Below are positions 7,905-15,477 of a stretch of 35,505 nt of DNA, piece by piece. The translations under genes and the position numbers were made by a program. Numbering within the stretch: the first letter of the stretch is position 1; each line of letters begins with the position of its first letter. The notes under the pieces were generated by a model that made no database searches, was not told the origin of the DNA, and saw only the letters and a list, made by a program, of their open reading frames with translations. Origin of the DNA: Porticoccaceae bacterium (lineage in GTDB: Bacteria; Pseudomonadota; Gammaproteobacteria; Pseudomonadales; Porticoccaceae); assembly GCA_029254005.1 (NCBI GenBank), contig JAQWYJ010000076.1, forward strand, positions 1 to 35,505, written 5' to 3'.

Positions 7905-9134
7905 TTACGAATGGTAGTGTTTTTTAAACGTGTCTAAAGCGTTGATTTGACGTAATTTGAGCGCCTCACCAATGGTCGATCCGGTAACGCCTGTTGCAAT
8001 TATATCCGATACTTGAACACTGTTAACTGCATCAAGAGCTTGTCGAAGATAGGTGTTGGGTTGATATTCGTTGTGCTCAAGACCTTTGCGTCCTTTGGCA
8101 TCAGCCATGCAGCAGAGTAAAAAGTCATCAAGCTTTTCCACTGATTTTAGTGCACCAATCACCGTCAAGAGTTTCAATAAGTTAACTGAACTTAACTGTA
8201 ATGATTTGTGGCAAATTAAGTGGTATTCAGTAACTACCATGGCCAGCTGTCGATGCTGGTTTGGGATTTTTAGACGATCACATACCTGTGTGACTAGGGG
8301 TAGTCCGGCTGCCTCATGCCCAGCATGTCTGGGAAGAATATTTTTTGGTGTCAAAGCTTTGCCTAAATCATGGACTAAAACTGTGAACCGGATGGAGGCT
8401 TTATCTGTGATTAACGCGGACTGCTGCAGCGCCATTAGGGTATGGATGCCAGTATCGATTTCCGGATGGTAATCAGCGCGTTGTTCGATGCCAAAAAGGG
8501 CATCAACTTCAGGCAGTAGCTGCTTGAGCGCCCCACAATCTCTCAGTGTTTGAATAAATACATCAGGCGATTGTTCACATAGGGCTCTCTCAGTTTCTTT
8601 CCAAATTCGTTCTGCTACAAGCGCGGACATTTCGCCTCGAGCAACAATATCAGCCATTAACTCAAGAGTTTCCGGCGCAACTGTGAAACCAAGGTGAGCA
8701 TAACGAGCGGCAAATCGTGCAACACGAAGGACTCTCAATGGATCTTCGGCAAATGCATCTGAAATATGCCGCAGAACTTTTTGGTCAAGATCTTGTTGCC
8801 CGCCATAGAAGTCAATGATACTGCCGTCATGGTCTTCTGCCATTGCGTTAATGGTAAGATCTCGACGGATCAAGTCATCCTTGAGACTAACATCGGGACC
8901 AGTATGAAAAACAAAGCCGCCATAACCAACACCTGATTTTCGCTCGGTTCGCGCAAGCGCGTATTCTTCGCCGCTAGTTGGGTGTATAAATACTGGGAAG
9001 TCTCGGCCTACAGGTCTAAATTTATTTTTCAGCATTTGCTCTGGGGAGCTACCCACAACAACCCAGTCATTTTCACAGGTTGGATAGCCCAATAACTTGT
9101 CACGGACCGCGCCGCCTACTCGATAGATTTGCAT
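7905..9134 (-). CDS. cca: CCA-adding tRNA nucleotidyltransferase
   Basis: Builds or repairs the 3' CCA end of tRNAs. Class II nucleotidyltransferase head at the N terminus (VGGAVRDKLLG, then ENDWVVVG at 21-28), the RRDLTINAMA motif, the ATP/CTP-selecting EDPLRVLRVARFAARYA helix, and an HD phosphohydrolase domain in the C-terminal half (VLVHDLGK..LPRHAGHEAAG). At 409 aa it has the long E. coli type architecture. The first carboxylate of the usual DxD pair is Glu21 (GAA) with Asp23 retained, a substitution worth checking. AGGAG lies 11 nt before the ATG. It is upstream of, and probably co-transcribed with, the pteridine reductase. Confidence 0.96.
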   Translation of the reverse strand: MQIYRVGGAVRDKLLGYPTCENDWVVVGSSPEQMLKNKFRPVGRDFPVFIHPTSGEEYALARTERKSGVGYGGFVFHTGPDVSLKDDLIRRDLTINAMAEDHDGSIIDFYGGQQDLDQKVLRHISDAFAEDPLRVLRVARFAARYAHLGFTVAPETLELMADIVARGEMSALVAERIWKETERALCEQSPDVFIQTLRDCGALKQLLPEVDALFGIEQRADYHPEIDTGIHTLMALQQSALITDKASIRFTVLVHDLGKALTPKNILPRHAGHEAAGLPLVTQVCDRLKIPNQHRQLAMVVTEYHLICHKSLQLSSVNLLKLLTVIGALKSVEKLDDFLLCCMADAKGRKGLEHNEYQPNTYLRQALDAVNSVQVSDIIATGVTGSTIGEALKLRQINALDTFKKHYHS

Positions 9135-9319
9135 GATTTAGTTATCTCCTGCTCCTATTGTAATTGCCAACGATAATCAGCTCAATATAAACTCTTTACT
9201 AAATCTTGCTCGATCCCAACACCGTTTTTTGCACGTCGGTATAGTTTTAGAAAATATTTTTAGTCAATTGTGCAAAAATACGTTAGCTGAGGATTTGCGG
9301 CCTAAATTAATTACATAAA

Positions 9320-9433
9320 ATGTCAAATAAATACCATTTGGGCTTGACCATGTTTATTTTTGGTTTTATTTTCCTGCTTTCTAAGTTAATTAAAAGCTTT
9401 GATGTAGATGACGCCGCTGAGACCATGTTATGA
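9320..9433 (+). CDS. Probable small single-pass membrane protein (37 aa), unannotated class
   Basis: A 38-codon frame begins at ATG 9320 (MSNKYHLGL) and encodes one hydrophobic helix (about residues 8-26, TMFIFGFIFLLSKLIK in the centre) and an acidic tail (DVDDAAETML). Its TGA stop overlaps the ATG of the next gene (ATGA), the same coupling used throughout this genome. No good Shine-Dalgarno is visible and it is short, so chance is possible. I do not recognise a family and assign no function. The 185 nt between cca and this ORF are AT-rich with no clear gene. Confidence 0.45.
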   Translation: MSNKYHLGLTMFIFGFIFLLSKLIKSFDVDDAAETML

Positions 9434-9636
9434 GTGATGATTTTGATGATTTAGCTCCAGAAGCTGACCAGGATAACGACACCTCAAAAAGCCATGTTGA
9501 GGGTAAATTGACCCTTACAGAAAAAAAACGTTCTGAGAGGCTGTCAGATGCTCGACGGCGGCTAGAGTTGAGACTTGAACAGCAGTTAATTGAAAAGCAG
9601 CTTAAGGCTTTTGATTTTGAAGATGATTTTGAGTAA
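9430..9636 (+). CDS. Small acidic/charged protein, PA3496-like (68 aa)
   Basis: A 68-aa protein with an acidic N terminus (MSDDFDDLAPEADQD), a central Arg/Lys/Glu-rich amphipathic helix (ARRRLELRLEQQLIEKQL) and an acidic, aromatic tail (FDFEDDFE). No membrane segment or signal peptide. This charge pattern resembles the short PA3496-family proteins of Pseudomonas and relatives, whose function is not established; that assignment is from memory of the pattern and is moderate at best. The start overlaps the stop of the preceding small membrane ORF, suggesting coupled translation. It is followed by about 100 nt of AT-rich sequence before ccmA. Confidence 0.7.
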   Translation: MSDDFDDLAPEADQDNDTSKSHVEGKLTLTEKKRSERLSDARRRLELRLEQQLIEKQLKAFDFEDDFE

Positions 9637-9698
9637 ATTCGTATTTTTTAATCGAACAGTAATTAAATCAATCAAATACCACATATCAGACCTTATTT

Positions 9699-9726
9699 TT
9701 GGCATAATGAGAGGCATAAAGATAAT
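9699..9726 (+). promoter_or_regulatory. Possible ccm operon promoter
   Basis: TTGGCA (9699-9704), 16 nt, GATAAT (9721-9726): each hexamer differs from consensus at one base. The weakness is that transcription would begin near 9733, only about 8 nt before the ccmA ATG and at the GAGG of its Shine-Dalgarno. The real start may be elsewhere in the 9637-9740 gap. Confidence 0.3.
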
Positions 9727-9740
9727 TATTTTGAGGCCGT

Positions 9741-10382
9741 ATGACGGTAAAAAAACCTCTGTTATCAGTCAAAAATTTGTGCTTTAGGCGCGATGATACT
9801 GATATTTTACGGGCGATTTGTTTAGACATTGATGAAGGCGACATTCTTCAGATAGAAGGTGTTAATGGCAGTGGAAAAACAACGTTATTGCGCTTGCTTA
9901 CCTCAGCGTTATTGCCATCACAGGGATCTATTCAGTTCTGTGGAAAATTTTTGGCGGACTGCCGATTTGATTATCTTTCCAGTATTCTTTTTTTAGGTCA
10001 TCAGTCGGCGGTGAAGATGGGGTTAACTGCTGAAGAGAATTTAGCTTGGATGACTGGGCTAATGAAGCACTCTGAGTCTATATCTTTTGCTCTGGAGGCA
10101 TTTGGCCTGAAGGGCTACTCGGACATTTCTTGTCATCGGCTGTCTGCGGGTCAGCAACGGCGAGTAGCCTTGGCACGTTTGATGTTGTCCAATGTGAAAA
10201 TTTGGTATCTTGACGAGCCTTTTGCTGCTTTAGATGCACAAGGCTGTGCATTAGTTGAGAAGTGTATGCAACGGCATATTGACGGAGGAGGGGCAGTGGT
10301 TCTATCAACCCACCAAAGTGTGGCGCTAGAGTCTTTGCGCCGCTACTCTTTACCAGCGTTAAATCAACATGAGTTGTATTGA
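9741..10382 (+). CDS. ccmA: Haem exporter ATP-binding protein CcmA
   Basis: ATPase of the CcmABCD complex, which releases holo-CcmE from CcmC during cytochrome c maturation. Walker A GVNGSGKT (40-47), signature LSAGQQRR (about 133-140) and Walker B IWYLDEPFAALD are all intact. At 213 aa it is the family length. A GAGG lies 4 nt before the ATG. It heads a nine-gene plus-strand operon (ccmABCDEFGHI) and its TGA overlaps the ccmB start (TGATG). Confidence 0.96.
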   Translation: MTVKKPLLSVKNLCFRRDDTDILRAICLDIDEGDILQIEGVNGSGKTTLLRLLTSALLPSQGSIQFCGKFLADCRFDYLSSILFLGHQSAVKMGLTAEENLAWMTGLMKHSESISFALEAFGLKGYSDISCHRLSAGQQRRVALARLMLSNVKIWYLDEPFAALDAQGCALVEKCMQRHIDGGGAVVLSTHQSVALESLRRYSLPALNQHELY

Positions 10383-11065
10383 TGAATGGGTTGATTAAGC
10401 ATGGATTTTTTGCGCATTTGAGGCACGACTTGAGGCTTATTAATCGTCGTCGTGGCGAGGTAGCGAGTCCGCTGATATTCTTTGTTATAGCAGCTACTCT
10501 GATACCTTTGGGGGTCAGTCCAGAGGCTAGAGTCTTGAGTATGATTGCTCCAGGTATAATCTGGGTAATGGCCCTGCTGGCGACACTTTTGTCTGCTGAT
10601 AGACTGTTTGATGCTGACTATAACGATGGATCACTTGAGCAGATATTAATCAGTCCGCAGTTATTGGTCATGCCTGTGCTTGGAAAAATAGCCGCACATT
10701 GGCTGACTACAGGATTGCCGCTGACATTAGTGTCTCCGTTGCTGGGACTGTTATTTTCGCTACCTAGCGAAGGTTACGGTGCCATGATGGCCGGGTTGGC
10801 GATCGGGACCTGTTGCTTGAGTCTACTTGTCGCATTGGGCGCTGCTTTGACTGTTTCTCTAAAAAATGGCGGGTTACTGTTAACCCTCATTGTAATGCCG
10901 CTTTACATGCCTGTGCTTATCTTTGGTACTGCCACTGCGCAGTATAGTATCGATGGCCTTGCGTGGGACGTGCCTTTGGCTGTTCTTGCCGCAATGTTGA
11001 CAATGGCGATTGCGCTTTGTCCGATTGCTATTGCAGGAATCTTACGTTTGACAACGATGAATTAG
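10382..11065 (+). CDS. ccmB: Haem exporter membrane protein CcmB
   Basis: Integral membrane partner of CcmA. The protein is about 227 aa with six likely membrane helices (for example PLIFFVIAATLIPLGV, LLVALGAALTVSL, LLTLIVMPLYMPVLIFG). An in-frame TTG lies one codon earlier, but the ATG at 10382 overlapping the ccmA stop is preferred. The N-terminal HDLRLINRRRGEVASPLIFF is the family start. CcmB works with CcmA to drive haem-CcmE release, although what it transports, if anything, is debated. Confidence 0.95.
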   Translation: MNGLIKHGFFAHLRHDLRLINRRRGEVASPLIFFVIAATLIPLGVSPEARVLSMIAPGIIWVMALLATLLSADRLFDADYNDGSLEQILISPQLLVMPVLGKIAAHWLTTGLPLTLVSPLLGLLFSLPSEGYGAMMAGLAIGTCCLSLLVALGAALTVSLKNGGLLLTLIVMPLYMPVLIFGTATAQYSIDGLAWDVPLAVLAAMLTMAIALCPIAIAGILRLTTMN

Positions 11066-11081
11066 AATGTAGGTGTAACTA

Positions 11082-11849
11082 ATGAATTGGAATTGGTTTT
11101 ATCGGATGGGGTCGCCCAAGTGGTTCTTCTATACCACTAGTCGATGGCTGCCATGGTTAGGAGTACTGACATCATGTTTGTTAGTCACAGGTTTAGTGTG
11201 GGGTATGGCTTTTGCTCCGGAAGATGCCAAACAAGGAAATAGTTTTAGGATTATTTATTTGCATGTGCCAGCATCATTATTGGCGTTGGCAGGGTACTTT
11301 TTGATGGCAACCGCAGGTGCCATTGGTTTGATTTGGCGAATGAAGCTGTCTTTTATGGTTATGAAGTGTGCTGCACCACTTGGTGCAGTGCTAACATTTT
11401 TAGCACTGTTTACAGGTGCTATCTGGGGAAAGCCAACCTGGGGTAGCTACTGGGTCTGGGATGCCCGTGTCACTTCCATGTTAATTTTACTCTTTCTCTA
11501 TCTTGGTGTTCTTGCTCTCCAGTATGCGTTTCAGAGTCCAGAGGTGGGAAATAAGGCTAGTGCTATATTGGCCTTGGTTGGTACTGTGAATATTCCAATC
11601 ATCTATAAGTCGGTTGATTGGTGGTTCACCTTGCATCAACCATCAACCATTAAATTTACCGAGGCACCTTCGATGCATCCTGATATGTTTCAGCCTTTGC
11701 TAGTGATGATTCTAGGGTTTTATTGCTTTTATGCATTGGCCTTATTTATGTCGGTCCGCGTAGAGATACTTCACAGAGAACGAAAAACTGCTTGGGTTCG
11801 CGATTTAGTGAGTCAAGAGGCAAAAGAGCGAGAAGGGGTAAACTCGTGA
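11082..11849 (+). CDS. ccmC: Haem handling protein CcmC
   Basis: Multi-pass inner-membrane protein that loads haem onto CcmE. It shows about six membrane helices and the periplasmic tryptophan-rich WWD motif (WGKPTWGSYWVWDARVTS, about 117-134), which holds haem. The conserved outer histidines lie in YLHVPAS (about 60-66) and TLHQPS. At 255 aa it is normal. It starts 16 nt after ccmB, and its TGA overlaps the GTG of ccmD. Confidence 0.96.
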   Translation: MNWNWFYRMGSPKWFFYTTSRWLPWLGVLTSCLLVTGLVWGMAFAPEDAKQGNSFRIIYLHVPASLLALAGYFLMATAGAIGLIWRMKLSFMVMKCAAPLGAVLTFLALFTGAIWGKPTWGSYWVWDARVTSMLILLFLYLGVLALQYAFQSPEVGNKASAILALVGTVNIPIIYKSVDWWFTLHQPSTIKFTEAPSMHPDMFQPLLVMILGFYCFYALALFMSVRVEILHRERKTAWVRDLVSQEAKEREGVNS

Positions 11850-12052
11850 TCCTTCAATTTGACAGTTTAAACCAGTTTATGACCATGGATGGCCACGGCG
11901 TTTATGTTTGGTCTGCGCTAATAGTTTCTGGCCTGTTTTTGGCTGGTTTAGTGATAAATCCTCTGCTAAGGCAGAGAGATGTGATGCTTGAAATTGCCAG
12001 AGATCAGGACAGAGAAAAGCAACGAGAAGCCAGTAAAAGAGAGAAAAATTAA
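11846..12052 (+). CDS. ccmD: Haem exporter small subunit CcmD
   Basis: Small single-pass protein of the CcmABCD complex. The reading frame is open further upstream, but the GTG at 11846, overlapping the ccmC stop (GTGA), gives the expected 68 residues: a short periplasmic N terminus with MDGHGVYVW, one helix (SALIVSGLFLAGLVINPLL) and a charged cytoplasmic tail (RDQDREKQREASKREKN). The ccmE ATG overlaps its TAA. Position and motif make this secure even though the sequence is short. Confidence 0.93.
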   Translation: MILQFDSLNQFMTMDGHGVYVWSALIVSGLFLAGLVINPLLRQRDVMLEIARDQDREKQREASKREKN

Positions 12053-12510
12053 TGCATCCTGATCGAAAACAACGATTACAAATAGTGGTGTTAATCGTGG
12101 TAGCAGCATCTGTTGCTGCGGGCCTGATTATTTATATGCTTGGGCAAAATGCTAACTATTTCTATACCGTCTCCCAGATTACCACTGGTGAAGCGCCTAA
12201 AGGTGTTTTTATACGAGGCGGCGGTATGGTAGTAGCGGGCAGTGTCGTCAGAGAACCAGAGTCTTTAGCAGTAGAATTTAAGGTAACCGATGGCGAAGCA
12301 AATTTAGTTGTTCGCTATGCAGGTATCTTACCGGATCTGTTTGCCGAGGGTGAGGCGGCAATAGCCGCAGGCAGATTGAATGACCAAGGCATCTTAGTTG
12401 CTACTGAGGTACTTGCCAAACATGATGAAAAATATACACCGCCAGAGGTTGCTGAATCAATGAACGCTGCATACAAGGCAAAGCAAAAATTAAAGGCAGA
12501 GAGTCTGTGA
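12052..12510 (+). CDS. ccmE: Periplasmic haem chaperone CcmE
   Basis: Membrane-anchored periplasmic OB-fold protein that carries haem to the CcmF/H ligase. It has an N-terminal anchor (LQIVVLIVVAASVAAGLIIYML), the beta-barrel with GVFIRGGGMVVAGSV, and the haem-binding His124 in LAKHDEKYTPPE, which forms a covalent bond to haem in E. coli (His130). At 152 aa it has the usual length. The start overlaps the ccmD stop, and the end overlaps the ccmF GTG. Confidence 0.96.
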   Translation: MHPDRKQRLQIVVLIVVAASVAAGLIIYMLGQNANYFYTVSQITTGEAPKGVFIRGGGMVVAGSVVREPESLAVEFKVTDGEANLVVRYAGILPDLFAEGEAAIAAGRLNDQGILVATEVLAKHDEKYTPPEVAESMNAAYKAKQKLKAESL

Positions 12511-14489
12511 ACGCAGAGATTGGCCATGTTGCATTAATCATAGCCCTAGGGCTTGGGTTATTTCAAACCCTAGTGCCGATGATTGGGTCATTTAGAGGCT
12601 ATCACCGCTGGATGCAGCTTGGCCAATCTATGGCCATTGGGCAGTTTGTTTTTATCGCTATTGCCTTTGTTTGCCTGTCCCTTGCATTTGTTAATGATGA
12701 CTTTTCGGTTGCCTACGTGGCGAATAACTCTAATACCCTTTTGCCAGTGCATTTTAAACTCAGCGCCGTATGGGGAGCTCATGAGGGATCTTTACTTTTA
12801 TGGGCTCTGATTCTTGCCGGTTGGTCTGCTGCTGTGGCAACCTACAGTCAGAGGATGCCATTGGTCTTTTCAGCCAGAGTGCTTTCGGTACTTGGTTTTA
12901 TTTCGGTAGGGTTCGCATTATTTTTGTTGTTGACGTCAAATCCCTTTGAACGAATCTTGCCATTAGCGCCTCTACAGGGAAACGATTTAAATCCGCTGCT
13001 GCAAGATTTTGGATTAATAGTGCATCCCCCCATGCTGTATATGGGTTATGTAGGTTTTTCGGTTCCTTTTGCCTTTGCTATTGCAGCCCTTATTGGTGGG
13101 CAGTTTGATAGTGCTTGGGCGCGTTGGTGCCGACCTTGGATAAATATTGCTTGGTTATTCTTAACCATCGGTATTTGTTTAGGTAGTTGGTGGGCTTATT
13201 ATGAGCTTGGCTGGGGTGGCTGGTGGTTTTGGGATCCTGTTGAGAATGCGTCATTTATGCCTTGGCTTGTAGGGACTGCGCTTGTCCATAGCGCCGCGGC
13301 CACTGAAAAGCGAGGTGTGTTTCGTAGTTGGACACTACTACTGGCCATTTTTACCTTTTCACTGAGTCTCCTGGGCACTTTCCTAGTGCGTTCTGGTATC
13401 TTGACGTCAGTACATGCCTTTGCCAGTGATCCTGAGCGCGGGATTTATATTTTAGGGTTTCTGTTTGTGGTTATCGGTGGCTCATTATTATTATTTGCAC
13501 TGCGTGGTCCGCAAATGAACGCGTCATCGAACTACAGTGGTTGGTCCAGAGAAACAATGTTACTCGTCAATAATGTCTTGTTGGTGAGTTCTATGTCGAT
13601 GATCCTCATTGGTACTCTTTACCCGTTGATTGCTGATGTGATGGGACTTGGGAAAATTTCTGTAGGTCCTCCGTACTTCGATTTTTTCTTTGTCCCTATA
13701 ACTGGATTGTTAATGCTGTTTTTGGGGTTTGCTGGATTTACACGCTGGCGGTATACAGATCGGTCGATACTCCTTCAAAAAGGGGTTTTTCCGGGTGCGC
13801 TCAGTATTCTTCTCGCTATTTTACTGCCGGCACTAAAGCCTGATGAGCTCTCTTGGGATACCTATTCTTGGACAGCTGTAATTACATTATTTTTGGTGTT
13901 TTGGGTGGTCTCAATGAGCTTAGAGGACTTGTTAACTAAGTGGGGTGGTCGACGGTCTAATCTGCGTGGGCTATCTGGTAGTTATTGGGGGATGTTGACT
14001 GCCCATATTGGTCTGGCGGTGTGTGCTTTAGGCGTGGGCTTAAGTACCAGTTATGATCTGCAAAGAGATGTGCGAATGATACCAGGTGACTCGGTTGAGC
14101 TTGGGGATTATCGCTTCACCTTCGATGGTGTTAAGCCTGCTGATGGGCCCAATTTTTCTGCATACCGTGGGCAAATAATGGTATCTAAACACGATCAACA
14201 GATAGCTATATTGTGGCCTGAGAAACGTAACTATGAAGCTGCAGGCCAGGTCATGACAGAGGCCGCTATTGATGGCAAGTTGCAGCGTGATATCTATGTG
14301 TCATTAGGTGAGCCCATAGGTCCTGATGCTTGGGCTATAAGAGTTCAGGTTAAACCTTTTGTCCGATGTATCTGGTTGGGTGCGCTGATGATTGCTCTAG
14401 GTGGCTTGATTTCAGCCCTTGATAAGCGCTATAGACGTAGAAAAAGATCGGTATCAATTGGCCATATTGGAGCCCTCTCGGTTGAATAG
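12507..14489 (+). CDS. ccmF: Cytochrome c haem lyase subunit CcmF
   Basis: Large multi-pass membrane protein that, with CcmH and CcmI, attaches haem to the CxxCH cysteines of apocytochrome c. About 14-15 helices are expected. The WWD haem-binding motif is clear at 239-253 (WWFWDPVENASFMPW), together with WGAHEGSLLLW (89-99) and IVHPPMLYMGYVGF (171-184). At 660 aa it is full length. It starts with GTG overlapping the ccmE TGA, and its last codons contain the start of ccmG. Confidence 0.96.
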   Translation: MNAEIGHVALIIALGLGLFQTLVPMIGSFRGYHRWMQLGQSMAIGQFVFIAIAFVCLSLAFVNDDFSVAYVANNSNTLLPVHFKLSAVWGAHEGSLLLWALILAGWSAAVATYSQRMPLVFSARVLSVLGFISVGFALFLLLTSNPFERILPLAPLQGNDLNPLLQDFGLIVHPPMLYMGYVGFSVPFAFAIAALIGGQFDSAWARWCRPWINIAWLFLTIGICLGSWWAYYELGWGGWWFWDPVENASFMPWLVGTALVHSAAATEKRGVFRSWTLLLAIFTFSLSLLGTFLVRSGILTSVHAFASDPERGIYILGFLFVVIGGSLLLFALRGPQMNASSNYSGWSRETMLLVNNVLLVSSMSMILIGTLYPLIADVMGLGKISVGPPYFDFFFVPITGLLMLFLGFAGFTRWRYTDRSILLQKGVFPGALSILLAILLPALKPDELSWDTYSWTAVITLFLVFWVVSMSLEDLLTKWGGRRSNLRGLSGSYWGMLTAHIGLAVCALGVGLSTSYDLQRDVRMIPGDSVELGDYRFTFDGVKPADGPNFSAYRGQIMVSKHDQQIAILWPEKRNYEAAGQVMTEAAIDGKLQRDIYVSLGEPIGPDAWAIRVQVKPFVRCIWLGALMIALGGLISALDKRYRRRKRSVSIGHIGALSVE

Positions 14490-15018
14490 ATTAGCCTTGT
14501 TCATGCCTATTATCTTATTTTTGGTATTGTCCGTAATACTTTTACTGGGCTTAGATAAGAATCCTACTGACCTGCCGTCCGCATTGGTAGGCAAGCCATT
14601 TCCAGTATTTAATTTGCCGTCTTTAGACTCAGAAAATGGACTCCTTAATCAGCAAGACATCTCCGGAGAAGCGGCTTTGGTTAATGTCTGGGCTACCTGG
14701 TGCTATGCCTGTCGTATTGAGCATGGCATGCTCAACGAGCTAGCTTCCAGTGGAGTTAAAATCATCGGTCTAAATTACAAGGATAATCAACAAGATGCAA
14801 TGCGATGGTTAGAATTACGTGGAGATCCCTATGTTTTTTCGGTGTTTGATGCACAGGGTAGTTTGGGTATCGATCTTGGCGTGTATGGTGCACCAGAAAC
14901 GTTCTTGTTAGATGCCGATGGTGTTATACGCTTTCGGCGCGTGGGAGTGATCGATGAGCGAGTCTGGGCGGATGAATTCAAACCACTGTACGAACAGTTA
15001 AAGGCAACCTCTGAATGA
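14482..15018 (+). CDS. ccmG: Thiol:disulfide interchange protein DsbE/CcmG
   Basis: Membrane-tethered periplasmic thioredoxin-like reductase that keeps apocytochrome c cysteines reduced. The frame is open back to 14419 inside ccmF, but TTG at 14482 with GGAG 9 nt upstream gives a normal 178-aa protein beginning just before the anchor helix (LFMPIILFLVLSVILLLGL). An ATG at 14503 is the alternative. The active site is WATWCYACRIEH (C74, C77), with Tyr-Ala between the cysteines where Pro-containing dipeptides are more usual. The cis-Pro loop GAPETFLLD is present. It overlaps the ccmF end and the ccmH start. Confidence 0.93.
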   Translation: MNRLALFMPIILFLVLSVILLLGLDKNPTDLPSALVGKPFPVFNLPSLDSENGLLNQQDISGEAALVNVWATWCYACRIEHGMLNELASSGVKIIGLNYKDNQQDAMRWLELRGDPYVFSVFDAQGSLGIDLGVYGAPETFLLDADGVIRFRRVGVIDERVWADEFKPLYEQLKATSE

Positions 15019-15476
15019 AATACTTTGGAGCATTGGTATTCTTCGTATGGTTGACCGTTGCATCAGCTAACACAGTGGATTTAGTTGTATTCTCCGACCC
15101 AGCCTATCATCAACGATACCAGCAGTTGATTACCGAGTTACGTTGTCCAAAGTGTCAAAATCAGAATCTTGCCGACTCTAATGCTCCTATTTCGTTAGAT
15201 CTGCGTGCCCAAATACAACAGCTGCTAGAAAAGGGTCTAAGTAATCATGAAATAGAACAATATTTAACGCAGCGGTATTCTGAATTTATTCTTTACCGTC
15301 CGGAAGTTAATCAAAAGACCTACCTGTTGTGGCTATCCCCCCTACTAATTTTGGGGGTTGGGTTTTTTACTGTGTTAAGTCTGAGTGGCAGATCAGTGAA
15401 GATAAAAAATGCTCATACTAGTGGCATGCCAGATCAACAGCAGGTAGCTGACTTGCTCGATGATGGAGGTCAATAA
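15015..15476 (+). CDS. ccmH: Cytochrome c biogenesis protein CcmH (CycL-type)
   Basis: Thiol-redox subunit of the haem ligase. It has a signal peptide (MKYFGALVFFVWLTVASA), the characteristic LRCPKCQNQNLADSNAP motif with C44 and C47, a three-helix domain and one C-terminal membrane helix (YLLWLSPLLILGVGFFTVLSL). At 153 aa it is the short CcmH form, so the TPR domain is a separate gene (ccmI) here, as in Pseudomonas. The start overlaps the ccmG stop (ATGA). Confidence 0.95.
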   Translation: MKYFGALVFFVWLTVASANTVDLVVFSDPAYHQRYQQLITELRCPKCQNQNLADSNAPISLDLRAQIQQLLEKGLSNHEIEQYLTQRYSEFILYRPEVNQKTYLLWLSPLLILGVGFFTVLSLSGRSVKIKNAHTSGMPDQQQVADLLDDGGQ

Positions 15477-15477
15477 C

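Noticed and set aside
9344-9372. TTGACC-17 nt-TATTTT promoter-like sequence
   Set aside because: It lies inside the small membrane ORF, where T-rich hydrophobic codons produce such matches by chance. It could still drive the 68-aa gene if the ORF is not real.
9590-9787. 65-aa frame across the 9430 gene end and ccmA start
   Set aside because: It overlaps two better-supported genes in another frame and has no family pattern or Shine-Dalgarno.
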